Origin: Treponema lecithinolyticum ATCC 700332
Lineage (GTDB): Bacteria > Spirochaetota > Spirochaetia > Treponematales > Treponemataceae
Assembly: GCA_000468055.1 (NCBI GenBank)
Contig: KI260561.1
Coordinates: 211,456-275,455, forward strand
Reading direction: 5' to 3'
Length of the DNA stretch: 64,000 bases
Shown here: positions 44,267 to 52,715 of the stretch, piece after piece
Numbering within the stretch: the first letter of the stretch is position 1
How the letters are laid out: each line of letters begins with the position of its first letter
Translations under genes and position numbers: made by a program
The notes under the pieces: generated by a model
The model's database searches: none
Told to the model about the DNA's origin: nothing
Seen by the model: only the letters and a program-made list of their open reading frames with translations

Positions 44267-44996
44267 TATAAAAGGCGAACTGCAAGCAGTCAGTTTATAT
44301 AAAAGTTTCGGGAAAAAAGAAGTGGTGCGCGGCGTTAATTTTTCCATGCATACCGGAGAAGTCCTGGGACTTTTGGGACCGAATGGAGCGGGCAAAACTA
44401 CCACTTTTTATATGATAGTCGGCTTTTATCGTCCTACCGGCGGAGAAGTTTTTTTGAACGGGGAGTGCATTACCCGCCTTCCGATGTATAAGCGTGCGCG
44501 CATGGGTATTTCTTATTTGCCGCAAGAAGCTTCTATTTTTAGAAAACTCAGTGTTGAAGAAAACGTGTGGGCGATTATCGAAACGCGCCGCGATTTGTCT
44601 TCCGTACAAAAAAAAGAACTTTTGGAAGAGCTTTTGGAAGAGTTCTCCATAACGCACATACGCAAACAAGGCGCTTATACACTTTCCGGCGGCGAGCGGC
44701 GCCGAACCGAAATCGCACGCGCGCTTGCAAGCGATCCGCGTTTTTTGCTTTTGGACGAACCTTTTGCCGGCATAGACCCTATTGCCGTAGCCGACATAAA
44801 GGCAATGGTACGCTTGCTTGCCAAGCGCGGTATCGGCGTGTTGATTACCGACCACAACGTCCGCGATACTTTGGAAATTACCGACCGTTCAATTATTATA
44901 AGCGGCGGTCAAATTGTTGTGCAGGGAATCCCTCAAGAGATTTTGGATTCCCCCATCGCCCGCAAAATCTATTTGGGCGAAGAATTCAAAATGTAA
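44259..44996 (+). CDS. lptB: LptB-type ABC transporter ATPase
   Basis: This 245-residue ATPase has Walker A GPNGAGKTTTFYM, the LptB-like GMGISYLPQEASIFRKLSVEENVWA segment, signature LSGGERRR and Walker B LLLDEPFAGIDPIA, with the switch His in LITDHNVRDTLEI. These fit LptB, which powers extraction of lipopolysaccharide from the inner membrane with LptFG. LptF and LptG are not in this window. Treponemes lack classical LPS, so the cargo is likely another glycolipid. It ends the pyrG-lptCAB operon. Confidence 0.95.
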   Translation: MADIKGELQAVSLYKSFGKKEVVRGVNFSMHTGEVLGLLGPNGAGKTTTFYMIVGFYRPTGGEVFLNGECITRLPMYKRARMGISYLPQEASIFRKLSVEENVWAIIETRRDLSSVQKKELLEELLEEFSITHIRKQGAYTLSGGERRRTEIARALASDPRFLLLDEPFAGIDPIAVADIKAMVRLLAKRGIGVLITDHNVRDTLEITDRSIIISGGQIVVQGIPQEILDSPIARKIYLGEEFKM

Positions 44997-44999
44997 GGG

Positions 45000-45038
45000 G
45001 TGCAGGAAATTAAGGGTATAATTTTCCTGCACTTTTTT
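45000..45038 (+). terminator. rho-independent terminator after lptB
   Basis: GTGCAGGAAA (45000-45009) pairs perfectly with TTTCCTGCAC (45023-45032), loop of 13 bases, followed by six T residues. It closes the pyrG-lptCAB operon. Confidence 0.93.
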
Positions 45039-45041
45039 CAC

Positions 45042-45935
45042 TTATAGCGTGTCGGCGAAAAACGAGCCTGTTTCATCGACGGCTATGTACAAACTGGCAA
45101 AGTTCGGCTCCGAAAACACGTTAAACGTATGTTCCATGCCTTCAATAAATACCGTTTTGCTTTTGGGATTGTGCGAAACCTCTTTTATTTTTGTGCTCCA
45201 TTCGGGATTAACCGCCGTGTCCTGCGTGCCTGCAATCGCCAATACCGGTCCGGTAAAACGTGCAAATTCGGCTAAAACGTCCGTGCTCATAACATCTTTG
45301 CACCATTGCAAGCTGACGTTCAGCGGACTTCTCCAATCGAATTCCATTACAAAAAAACCGTTTTTTTGTGCTTCTTTGTAATCGGCTTCGGTAAAAAAAT
45401 CGCCGTCATTTAATTTGGGAGCTCCCGCCCATGTGACTGCGCTTTTAAAAATATCACCGTGGCGTGCACAGGCAAGCAAGGCAATTGTACCGCCTTGGCT
45501 CCAGCCCATTACCCCGATGCGCGAAGAATCGATGTTTTTTAATGAACCGATGTATTGAGCCGCTTTTACTGCATCTGCTACGGCGCTTGTAAATGTATAG
45601 CCGGTGTAGTCGGCTTTTGAATCGCCGTTTCCCATAAAGTCAATGCGGATGGTGGCTATGCCGTATTTTTCTGCCAGTACGGGAGCGGCTTTGCGGTATC
45701 CGTCGCCGGCTTCGTTACGGTTGGACGCGGTTCCGTGCAGCATGACAACGGCAGGAAAGCGGGAAGAGCCGTCGGGTATGCACAGCGTTGCCGGAATAAC
45801 GTGACCGTTTGCAGGAATTTCGACATCGGTTTGCGTATACGCGTACATGCCGTCTTTTTTTGAAGAAGTACAGGCACTCATTAAAAGTCCTGCACCGACG
45901 CAAACACTTAAACAAAAAAATACCCCTTTTTTCAT
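45042..45935 (-). CDS. alpha/beta-hydrolase lipoprotein
   Basis: This 297-residue protein starts at 45935 behind AGGAGG; the open frame upstream is spurious. A lipoprotein signal (LSVCVGAGLLMSAC) points to lipid attachment at Cys. The hydrolase fold shows PAVVMLHGTASNRNEAG (oxyanion region), the nucleophile elbow GVMGWSQGGTIAL with Ser, and a late His in GMEHTFNVF, with Asp in GTQDTAVNPEW. This fits the dienelactone-hydrolase/acyl-esterase group. The substrate is unknown; it would act in the periplasm or on the outer membrane. Confidence 0.88.
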   Translation of the reverse strand: MKKGVFFCLSVCVGAGLLMSACTSSKKDGMYAYTQTDVEIPANGHVIPATLCIPDGSSRFPAVVMLHGTASNRNEAGDGYRKAAPVLAEKYGIATIRIDFMGNGDSKADYTGYTFTSAVADAVKAAQYIGSLKNIDSSRIGVMGWSQGGTIALLACARHGDIFKSAVTWAGAPKLNDGDFFTEADYKEAQKNGFFVMEFDWRSPLNVSLQWCKDVMSTDVLAEFARFTGPVLAIAGTQDTAVNPEWSTKIKEVSHNPKSKTVFIEGMEHTFNVFSEPNFASLYIAVDETGSFFADTL

Positions 45936-46014
45936 AAGTCCTCCTAAAAAACTATTGTAATAAAGCGCCAGTATAACTATGCGCGGCGATTGTGTAAAGG
46001 TAAAAAAAATTAAC

Positions 46015-46043
46015 TTGACATGTACGCCAATGGCATATATAGT
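46015..46043 (+). promoter_or_regulatory. promoter with operator palindrome of the toxin-antitoxin locus
   Basis: TTGACA (46015-46020), 17 bases and TATAGT (46038-46043), nearly perfect. The spacer is filled by an inverted repeat TACGCCA-A-TGGCATA (46023-46037), a likely operator for the antitoxin. Six bases separate the -10 from the toxin ATG at 46050, so the transcript would be leaderless. Confidence 0.75.
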
Positions 46044-46049
46044 TTGTAT

Positions 46050-46352
46050 ATGGAGCTTATTGAAACTTCGGTATTTACGAAAAAAATTACGGCTTTGCTC
46101 AGTGAAGACTCTTATAGATTGTTTCAAAATGCTCTTATTACAGCGCCGTGTCAATTAAAGGTGGAAACGGACTGAGGAAAATGCGTTGGAGTATTGCCGG
46201 TAAAGGAAAACGGGGCAGTCTCCGCATTATTTATTATTATAAAACGGTAAAATCTTTGATTTATTTACTGTATGTTTACAAAAAAAAATGAAGCGGAAGA
46301 TTTAACCGATAAACAATTGGAAATATTGGCTAAAGCGGTAAGGGAGTTGTAG
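46050..46352 (+). pseudogene. frameshifted RelE/HigB-type toxin
   Basis: Three short frames together spell a RelE/HigB-like toxin. The first reads MELIETSVFTKKITALLSED and stops at TGA 46173-46175 after 41 codons. The next, in another frame, gives LRKMRWSIAGKGKRGSLRII, the conserved core of the family with GKGKRG, and ends at TGA after a nine-A run (46280-46288). The last returns to the first frame (NEAEDLTDKQLEILAKAV) and stops at TAG 46350-46352. The pattern fits a small deletion near 46152 and one extra A in the run. The toxin, an mRNA-cleaving ribosome-dependent RNase in active relatives, is probably dead here. Confidence 0.8.
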
Positions 46353-46356
46353 TGGT

Positions 46357-46653
46357 ATGAAAGAACAAGATTTTAATGAATTGTTGACAAGTGTACAAGA
46401 AGCCGTTCAAATAAGCAAAGGTAATATTCCTCCTTCGCGTTCATTTAAGCCGACTCCGGCAAATGTTGCCGCTATTAGAAAAGGTATCTGTAAAAGTCAA
46501 GTTGATTTTGCACATATGATAGGAGTAAGTGTCGGCACTTTACGGAATTGGGAGCAAGGACGCCGGTATCCTCAAGGGGCAGCAGTTGCTTTACTTAAAC
46601 TTGTTTCGGCATCTCCCGAATATGCCGCACAAATTCTATCAAAAAAAATTTAA
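46357..46653 (+). CDS. NadS/HigA-like HTH antitoxin
   Basis: This 98-residue protein has a Cro/C1-type helix-turn-helix at about 40-95: VAAIRKGICKSQVDFAHMIGVSVGTLRNWEQGRRYPQG, which is the NadS/HigA-2 pattern (Q..FA...GVS..TL.NWEQGRR.P). The N-terminal 40 residues would bind and neutralise the toxin. It starts four bases after the broken toxin gene, with AGGGAG upstream, and is intact, so it may still bind the palindrome in the shared promoter. A kept antitoxin beside a dead toxin suggests either very recent decay or a retained regulatory use. Confidence 0.88.
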   Translation: MKEQDFNELLTSVQEAVQISKGNIPPSRSFKPTPANVAAIRKGICKSQVDFAHMIGVSVGTLRNWEQGRRYPQGAAVALLKLVSASPEYAAQILSKKI

Positions 46654-46755
46654 TATTGTTATCTGATATACAGTCGGCAATGTCCGGTTCAGGGAGCACG
46701 ATTGTGTAAAGGTAATTGTGTAACTTTTTGTTGAACGGGAAGTTATATAAGTAAC

Positions 46756-47475
46756 ATGAAACGCTATATTACAGCTGCACTTGTGTGCGCTCTGTTTTCG
46801 GTTGTGCCGGTGTCGCTTTTTTTTATGTCCTGTAAAAGCAGCAGCTTTGCACTCCGTGATTCTCAGGAGCGCAAACAAGCGGCGGTGCGCAATACAAATG
46901 CCGAAAATCCCGATTTTTTAGGCGATTTTGACCCGATACGGCTTGAAGACGTTATGGCGCTGCGCGTTGTATTCGGAAAATTAAAGCCGACCCGCATACG
47001 CTTGTATTTTTTGCCGCGCACAAACGTTGTTGAAGCGTACTTACGCGACGGTATGAACGCTTATGCGCTTTTATTTACACAAAAAGAGCGCGAAGCGCTT
47101 TCCGAAGGTATAACGCTATATACCCGCGACTACCAAGTTTACGCTGCAGGCGATAAAAATGCGATGAACGTGCGCGCCCCTTCGACAAAAAACGCGTATA
47201 ACCGCGGCAGTTTAACGGTAGGTTGGGGCGCTGCGAGCACTGTACGCAACGGGAAAACCGAATTCCGCACCAATTATGAATTTCTTGAAAAAGGAAAGCC
47301 GTATTTTGTGTTTACGGCGGAACCTGCCGACGACAGCGAAGATCAGGACGCACAATCTCCTGTTTTACACTTGTATTTTTCGCCTTCTCAGCTCGAAAAA
47401 CTGATAAATACCGTTAATCAGGATGTTTTACAGGAAAAAGTAGACGAACTTTCGCAAGAAGCGTTTTCATTTTGA
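46756..47475 (+). CDS. predicted lipoprotein, unknown function
   Basis: This 239-residue protein has a lipoprotein-type signal (ALFSVVPVSLFFMSC), so Cys24 is the likely lipidated residue. The mature part contains RVVFGKLKPTRIRLYFLP, FTQKEREALSEGITLYTRDY and a C-terminal helical stretch LEKLINTVNQDVLQEKVDEL. No family is recognised. There is no Shine-Dalgarno, but a TATATA (46744-46749) lies six bases before the ATG, the pattern seen for other leaderless candidates. It precedes msp. Confidence 0.72.
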   Translation: MKRYITAALVCALFSVVPVSLFFMSCKSSSFALRDSQERKQAAVRNTNAENPDFLGDFDPIRLEDVMALRVVFGKLKPTRIRLYFLPRTNVVEAYLRDGMNAYALLFTQKEREALSEGITLYTRDYQVYAAGDKNAMNVRAPSTKNAYNRGSLTVGWGAASTVRNGKTEFRTNYEFLEKGKPYFVFTAEPADDSEDQDAQSPVLHLYFSPSQLEKLINTVNQDVLQEKVDELSQEAFSF

Positions 47476-47503
47476 CATATTCCCTTGTAACTGTTAAAAA
47501 TAT

Positions 47504-47532
47504 TTGACAATTCCCATAAGGTGTGCTAAACT
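47504..47532 (+). promoter_or_regulatory. promoter of msp
   Basis: A perfect TTGACA (47504-47509), 17 bases and TAAACT (47527-47532) with a TGC extended -10. Unlike many neighbours it leaves a long leader of about 79 bases. ACTGT (47551-47555) can pair with ACAGT (47581-47585) around AAAGC/GCTTT, giving a leader hairpin before AAGGAGG. Confidence 0.75.
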
Positions 47533-47617
47533 TTTAGGAAAAGAAAGCTGACTGTGCCTTAAAAAAAGCGTTGCTTTAGTACAGTTTTGCACATTTTAAG
47601 GAGGGATATTTTAAATT

Positions 47618-49390
47618 ATGAAAAAGATCCTTGCATTTTTTCTTGTGTTTGCTTTAGCCGGAGCTGTTTTTGCAGATGAACCTTCCGCCGAAGCAAAAAT
47701 AGCGGAATTTAAAGGTGATGCCGCAGTTACGTTCGGAGTTGATTTGGACACAAATCGCACCGGTTTTAAAAACGAAGTCGGCGGCAGTATTAAACTGAAC
47801 TTGTTGAACGGCGGCGATAAATCGACCACCGGCGACGGCATATGGGGCGAACTTAAGCTTAAAATAAACGCTTTTACCCTGCAAGCTAAAGCCGATAAAA
47901 ACGTTAATTTGCTTACCAAAATAGACGACGATGATGTTAAGGTGGAAATAGATACCGCAAAAATCCACATCGGTCCTGCATATGTAGGTATTAAAAAAGG
48001 CGATCTTAACTACGGTTCGAATTTTTGGTACCCGAATGCGCTTAACTACAAAGACGGCGACGATGAATATTATAACCGCACGCCTTCCGATAAAGTTAAA
48101 TACGATCAGGGGCTTGTGCTGGGTTATGAACAAAAAGACTTGTTCAAAGTTGAAACGGCTTTCCGTTCTCAAAAGGATACCGGAAAAAAATTAGACAAAG
48201 TTGAAGGCGTTATTCTTCCGAAAGATACCGAAATTAAAAAAGGAGAATATTTTAAATCTGTTGAAGGTGCACATGACAATGCCAAAACCGATGACGTTTT
48301 TGACGACGCTGCTCTTGTTGATCCTATTCCGGGAAAAACCGATGTGAAAAAACTGAAAGCTACTAAGGCTGTTTTCAAACGCGTTATGAAAGACGGCGAT
48401 ACGAATTATTGGACCGATAAATACGCTTTGGGTGTGTACGGTGAAGTAAAACCCATTAAAGATTTGCGTGTTGCTATCGGTACGGCTTATGTATTCGGCA
48501 GACTTAGCGGCGATAAAGATGTTCTTAAAGCGGTAGGCGATTCCGATAACAGAGGCGATATTACATTCTTTACCGGCGCGGATTATAAACTTTCTTTATT
48601 GGAAAAATTCGTCGTTAATCCTGTGGTTACTTATACCTTGTATGCCGATGCAAAATGGAACGGTGCAGACGAAAAACTGTATTACCCGGAAGACCTTAAA
48701 ACCAGCATGTTAAAAACCGGCGTACGGTTCGGCTGGGGCGAAGAAAAAAAATCAAACTCTCTTTTGTATGATTTCTTCGGAAAAAACACACTGGTATACG
48801 ATACGAACAAAGAAGACAAAGGCGATGACAAACTGCTTCCCGGTGTTTCACTTTTCGGCGCGTTTGACTTAGTTAACAAAAATATCGAAACAAAACTGCC
48901 CCTGATGATGACGTTCTATTCCGGCGAACTCGTAAAGGGCTTAAACGTTGCTGCGTTGGTTCATGCAAACGTTGCTAAAGACGCTTCAGAAATTTCCAGA
49001 GTTGTTCCCGGTACGGTATATGCGGGACGCATGACCAAAGCGGACTACGAGCGTTTGATCGGTGCAAAAGGTTTGCAGATCGGTCTTGCCGCAAGCTATG
49101 ACGTTAAACTTAACGATATAACGATTGTTCCTGCTGCCGCTATGCTTTGGACGCACGGTATGTTAAAAGGTGAGGCTGATACCCGCATGACTGCCGATGA
49201 ATTCAAAGTAGAAGCTAAAGTAGACGTTAAGGGTGTTATTCAAAACACAACGCTTTCCGTTTTTTGGGATGAGGCCGCTTTTGGTAAAGGTACATCAAAA
49301 GAATGGACATTTGGCGTAAAACACGACGAACAAAATTATTACACGCTTAAAAACGGTGTGTTCGGCTTAAAGGCGAAAATCGCTCTGTAA
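47618..49390 (+). CDS. msp: major outer sheath protein (Msp/MOSP family)
   Basis: This 590-residue outer-membrane protein is the dominant surface porin and adhesin type of oral treponemes. The signal peptide is MKKILAFFLVFALAGAVFA. The N-terminal MOSP-type part reads AAVTFGVDLDTNRTGFKNEVGGSIKL, and the C-terminal half (LKTGVRFGWG, GLQIGLAASYDVKLNDITIVPAAAM) looks like porin strands, ending in FGLKAKIAL. The central region (about 180-260) is highly charged and probably surface-exposed and variable. A strong AAGGAGG precedes the ATG, but its 13-base spacing is long. It is a single gene with its own promoter and terminator. Confidence 0.88.
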   Translation: MKKILAFFLVFALAGAVFADEPSAEAKIAEFKGDAAVTFGVDLDTNRTGFKNEVGGSIKLNLLNGGDKSTTGDGIWGELKLKINAFTLQAKADKNVNLLTKIDDDDVKVEIDTAKIHIGPAYVGIKKGDLNYGSNFWYPNALNYKDGDDEYYNRTPSDKVKYDQGLVLGYEQKDLFKVETAFRSQKDTGKKLDKVEGVILPKDTEIKKGEYFKSVEGAHDNAKTDDVFDDAALVDPIPGKTDVKKLKATKAVFKRVMKDGDTNYWTDKYALGVYGEVKPIKDLRVAIGTAYVFGRLSGDKDVLKAVGDSDNRGDITFFTGADYKLSLLEKFVVNPVVTYTLYADAKWNGADEKLYYPEDLKTSMLKTGVRFGWGEEKKSNSLLYDFFGKNTLVYDTNKEDKGDDKLLPGVSLFGAFDLVNKNIETKLPLMMTFYSGELVKGLNVAALVHANVAKDASEISRVVPGTVYAGRMTKADYERLIGAKGLQIGLAASYDVKLNDITIVPAAAMLWTHGMLKGEADTRMTADEFKVEAKVDVKGVIQNTTLSVFWDEAAFGKGTSKEWTFGVKHDEQNYYTLKNGVFGLKAKIAL

Positions 49391-49424
49391 GACTTGAATA
49401 CTCCGATTTTTAATCGGTAAAGTT

Positions 49425-49470
49425 AACAGCCGCCGTGCGGGAAACCGTGCGGCGGCTGTTGTTTTTTTTT
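49425..49470 (+). terminator. strong terminator after msp
   Basis: A 16-base-arm stem (AACAGCCGCCG.. / ..CGGCGGCTGTT, inner two-base mismatch, loop GAAA) is followed by a run of nine T residues. It ends the msp message; the next gene starts 49 bases later. Confidence 0.94.
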
Positions 49471-49518
49471 TATATTTGTGCTAGGGTGGGAATCTATTTT
49501 TTTTCCCGGGAGGAAGCA

Positions 49519-50808
49519 ATGGAAAAATTATTCAAAATGGATGTTCACGGCACGAATATTCGCCGTGAAACGGTTGCAGGAATTACTACTTTTTTAGCAA
49601 TGGCGTATATTTTAGCGGTAAATCCTTCAATTATGTCGAATGCCGGTATGAGCAGCGCGTCTGTGTTTACCGGTACGGCAATTGCCGCTGCGATTGCTAC
49701 GCTGACTATGGCGTTTACGGCAAATTTACCCATAGCCTTGGCACCGGGTATGGGCTTAAATGCGTTTTTTGCTTTTACCGTTGTACTGGGCATGGGAATT
49801 TCATGGCAAAAAGCTTTAACTGCAGTTTTTCTTGAAGGTGTTTTATTCATCATTTTATCGCTGTTTAACGTTCGCGAAGCTATTATAAAAGCTATTCCGT
49901 CAAATCTTAAAAAAGCCGTTGCAGCAGGTATAGGCTTGTTTATTTGTTTTATCGGCTTCCAAAATGCAGGTATTATTGTAAACAACGATGCAACTTTAGT
50001 AGGCTTGGGAAACTTAACGTCCGGTTCCGCTGCAGTTGCTATGATAGGTCTTGCAATCACCGCCGTTTTGTTTGCTTTAAAAGTTCCCGGTTCCATTTTG
50101 CTCGGCATTTTGCTTACCACGCTTATCGGAATTCCTTTCGGGGTAACTCAGTTGCCGCAGGGGTGGCAGCCGGTTAGTATGCCCGCTTCTCCGCTTTTGT
50201 TTCAGTTTGATTTTAACAATATACTTTCTTTCGAATTTTTTGCAGTCTTTTTTACATTTTTGTTTGTAGATATTTTCGATACGGTGGGAACTTTGGTTGG
50301 TGTTGCTTCAGAAGGACGCCTCATGGATGCTAACGGAAACGTGCCGCGCGTAAAACAAGCCTTGCTTGCCGATGCCGTAGGAACGGTAGCCGGTGCATGT
50401 TTGGGAACATCGACGGTTACCAGCTATGTGGAAAGCACGGCAGGTGTTGCAGCAGGCGGGCGCACCGGTTTTACTTCGCTTACTACGGGTATACTGTTTT
50501 TACTCGCTTTATTTTTAAGCCCCATTTTTTTACTGGTACCCGCTGCAGCAACAGCTCCTGCGCTTATTGTTGTAGGATTTTTAATGCTTAAAGCTGTAAC
50601 CGGTATCGATTTTAACGATGTAAGCGAAGGCTTGTCTGCATTTATTACAATCGTTATGATGCCTTTTGCCTATTCTGTAGCCGAAGGTATTGTATGGGGT
50701 ATCATTACTTACGTGGTAATGAAAGCTGCTACCGGAAAAGCAAAAAGCATCCCGGTAATTACGTGGATTTTATGTGCGGTTTTTGTTTTACGGTTGGTGT
50801 TGGCTTAA
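49519..50808 (+). CDS. AzgA-family purine (hypoxanthine/guanine) permease
   Basis: This 429-residue NCS2-family permease starts at 49519 behind GGGAGGAAG; the open frame upstream overlaps the msp terminator and is ignored. It has about 12-13 hydrophobic segments. AzgA-like motifs are AGITTFLAMAYILAVNP, ALAPGMGLNAFFAFTVV near 80 and FVDIFDTVGTLVGVA with the conserved Asp, followed by GTSTVTSYVESTAGVAAGGRTG. It should import purine bases for salvage, fitting with guaB and purB elsewhere in the window. Confidence 0.94.
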   Translation: MEKLFKMDVHGTNIRRETVAGITTFLAMAYILAVNPSIMSNAGMSSASVFTGTAIAAAIATLTMAFTANLPIALAPGMGLNAFFAFTVVLGMGISWQKALTAVFLEGVLFIILSLFNVREAIIKAIPSNLKKAVAAGIGLFICFIGFQNAGIIVNNDATLVGLGNLTSGSAAVAMIGLAITAVLFALKVPGSILLGILLTTLIGIPFGVTQLPQGWQPVSMPASPLLFQFDFNNILSFEFFAVFFTFLFVDIFDTVGTLVGVASEGRLMDANGNVPRVKQALLADAVGTVAGACLGTSTVTSYVESTAGVAAGGRTGFTSLTTGILFLLALFLSPIFLLVPAAATAPALIVVGFLMLKAVTGIDFNDVSEGLSAFITIVMMPFAYSVAEGIVWGIITYVVMKAATGKAKSIPVITWILCAVFVLRLVLA

Positions 50809-50844
50809 AAGCAAAAGTATCCGATAAAAAATAAAATAAAGATT

Positions 50845-50889
50845 AAAAAAAACGCCGCTGAAGCTGCATAGCTTTGCCGGCGTTTTTTT
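50845..50889. terminator. bidirectional terminator between permease and ridA
   Basis: AACGCCG (50851-50857) pairs with CGGCGTT (50878-50884), with an inner AGCT/AGCT extension; an A-run lies before it and a T-run after it, so it can serve both convergent genes. Confidence 0.88.
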
Positions 50890-50894
50890 ATTTG

Positions 50895-51278
50895 CTATTG
50901 CTTTACGGCTACGGCTTCGATTTCAACCAATGCGTCTTTGGGTAAACGCGCCACCTGGACTGCAGAACGTGCAGGAAATGCGCCGTCGGTAAAAAATTGA
51001 GCATACACTTCGTTCATTGCGGCAAAGTTATTCATGTCGCTTAAAAAAACGGTTGTTTTTACGATGTCGCTCATTGAACAGCCGGCTTCATCGAGTACCG
51101 CTTGTACGTTTTTCAGCGATTGCTGTGTTTGTTCTTTTATCGTTGTGCCTGCAAAAGAGCCGGTTGCAGGATCGACGGGAAGCTGTCCCGAAGTAAAAAC
51201 AAAATTGTTTGCCTGAACGGCTTGTGCATACGGACCTATTGCTTGCGGTGCGTTTTGTGTTGCTATTGTCTTTTTCAT
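50895..51278 (-). CDS. ridA: RidA family reactive-intermediate deaminase
   Basis: This 127-residue protein hydrolyses enamine/imine intermediates released by PLP enzymes. Motifs: AIGPYAQAVQANNFVFTSGQLP at the start, GCSMSDIVKTTVFLSDMNNF in the middle and RSAVQVARLPKDALVEIEAVA with the conserved substrate-binding Arg. GGAGGG precedes the ATG. It may be the last gene after the MATE transporter (60-base gap). Confidence 0.96.
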   Translation of the reverse strand: MKKTIATQNAPQAIGPYAQAVQANNFVFTSGQLPVDPATGSFAGTTIKEQTQQSLKNVQAVLDEAGCSMSDIVKTTVFLSDMNNFAAMNEVYAQFFTDGAFPARSAVQVARLPKDALVEIEAVAVKQ

Positions 51279-51338
51279 AATCCCTCCGTTATTCGGTTAC
51301 TACGAAAAACTATATCATAAATTGCGTTTTGAGGCAAT

Positions 51339-52715
51339 TTATAAGGCGGTTTTTGCATTTTGGCTGCTGTGATCTTCGCTTACAAAGCGGAATGCGTCTT
51401 TTTCCCAGCGTCCGCTTAGATAGTAAGGGGTAATAATAAGTGCCCCTGCAAGCCAACCTGCCGCATAACACCAAAAAATGTCGTATTTACCGCTTATGTA
51501 ATTAAATAGATATGCAGACGGTACGCGTACTATAATTAACGATACGAATGTAATAATCATCGGCATAAGCGATTTTCCCGCACCGCGTACGGCAGCGCCC
51601 AAGATAAAAATAACGGCAAGCAAAAAATAGCCCGGCATTAAGCGCATAATAAATTCTTGACCGGTATGCAGTACTTCTTCGTCGTGGGTAAATGCCATAA
51701 GTAAATAGCGCCCAAAAACCATAACCAAAATACTTATACTTACGGATAAAGCAATGGAAATAAAAAGAGTACTGCGTACCCCTTGTTTTACCCTGTCCAG
51801 TTTTTTTGCGCCGATGTTTTGTCCTACGTAGGTTGAAGTTGCATTTGCAAAACTGAGCAAGGGCATAAAAACAAAGGTGTCGATTTTATTTGTTGCGCTG
51901 TACCCTGCCATAAAAGCGCTTCCGTGCCCGTTTACCAAACGCTGCAATACAACCGTCCCTATGGAAAACAGCGCGTTTTGAACTCCTGCCGGCAATCCTA
52001 TACGGATACAGCGCGATAAAATACTCATATCGAATTTTATATGACGCAGCGATATGCGGAATAGCGTAATCGTACGGTTTATGTACCACACACCGAATAA
52101 AAATGCCGCACACTGCGCAATAAGGGTTGCCAGTGCAACGCCGAATATACCCATGTCGAAAACGGTTACAAAAATCAAATCCAATACGATGTTTATAACG
52201 GTTGCGATACTTAAAAAAAGCAAAGACGATTTACTGTCTCCGACACCCTGTAAAATGGCATTATTGATGTTATAGCCGAACGAAACAAAAGTACCGGCAA
52301 ACATGGTTTTTAAATACAAAGCGGACATTTCCATTGTGTCGCCTTGGGGCGTATTCATTAAGTTTAAAAACGGACGGGCGCAAACGATTCCGCTTACGGT
52401 AATCACGGTAGCTCCTACAACCATGGCTATGTACAAAGTGTCGACGGTTGATTGCAGTTTTTCTTTTTGTCCGGAACCGAAAAATTGGGCGATTAAAATC
52501 GAAGCGCCTATACCTATGCCGGTAAAAACCGATACTAAAAGAAGCATTACGATAAACGAATTGCCGACTGCAGCTAAAGCTTCTTTTCCGACAAAGTTTC
52601 CGACGACAACGCTATCTACGATATTGTATGCTTGCTGCAACAAGTTTCCCAAAAGCATGGGAAATGCAAAACGGCTGATAAGCCGTATGGGTTTTCCTTC
52701 TGTCATGTCAATCAT
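51339..52715 (-). CDS. MATE-family multidrug/Na+ antiporter
   Basis: This 458-residue protein has 12 hydrophobic segments and the MATE pattern: LISRFAFPMLLGNLLQQAYNIVDSVVVG at the start, the repeated half FVFMPLLSFANATSTYVGQNIGAKKLDRVKQG near 275-310 and paired Pro/Gly-rich helices. It probably exports cationic compounds with Na+ or H+. The ATG at 52715 overlaps the preceding gene by eight bases; an in-frame ATG at 52706 is possible. Substrate is unknown. Confidence 0.94.
   Translation of the reverse strand: MIDMTEGKPIRLISRFAFPMLLGNLLQQAYNIVDSVVVGNFVGKEALAAVGNSFIVMLLLVSVFTGIGIGASILIAQFFGSGQKEKLQSTVDTLYIAMVVGATVITVSGIVCARPFLNLMNTPQGDTMEMSALYLKTMFAGTFVSFGYNINNAILQGVGDSKSSLLFLSIATVINIVLDLIFVTVFDMGIFGVALATLIAQCAAFLFGVWYINRTITLFRISLRHIKFDMSILSRCIRIGLPAGVQNALFSIGTVVLQRLVNGHGSAFMAGYSATNKIDTFVFMPLLSFANATSTYVGQNIGAKKLDRVKQGVRSTLFISIALSVSISILVMVFGRYLLMAFTHDEEVLHTGQEFIMRLMPGYFLLAVIFILGAAVRGAGKSLMPMIITFVSLIIVRVPSAYLFNYISGKYDIFWCYAAGWLAGALIITPYYLSGRWEKDAFRFVSEDHSSQNAKTAL

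Noticed and set aside
44295-44855. 186-residue minus-strand open frame
   Set aside because: Antisense to lptB, whose Walker motifs fix the true frame.
46050-46352. Programmed frameshifting in the toxin gene
   Set aside because: The A9 tract alone might slip, but the other shift near 46152 lies in a non-slippery site and looks like a deletion of about ten bases, so decay is simpler.
49391-49518. Purine riboswitch upstream of the AzgA permease
   Set aside because: The gap is occupied by the msp terminator, and the remaining 48 bases are too short for an aptamer.
49545-50120. 191-residue minus-strand open frame
   Set aside because: Antisense shadow of the AzgA permease; no ribosome site or domain.
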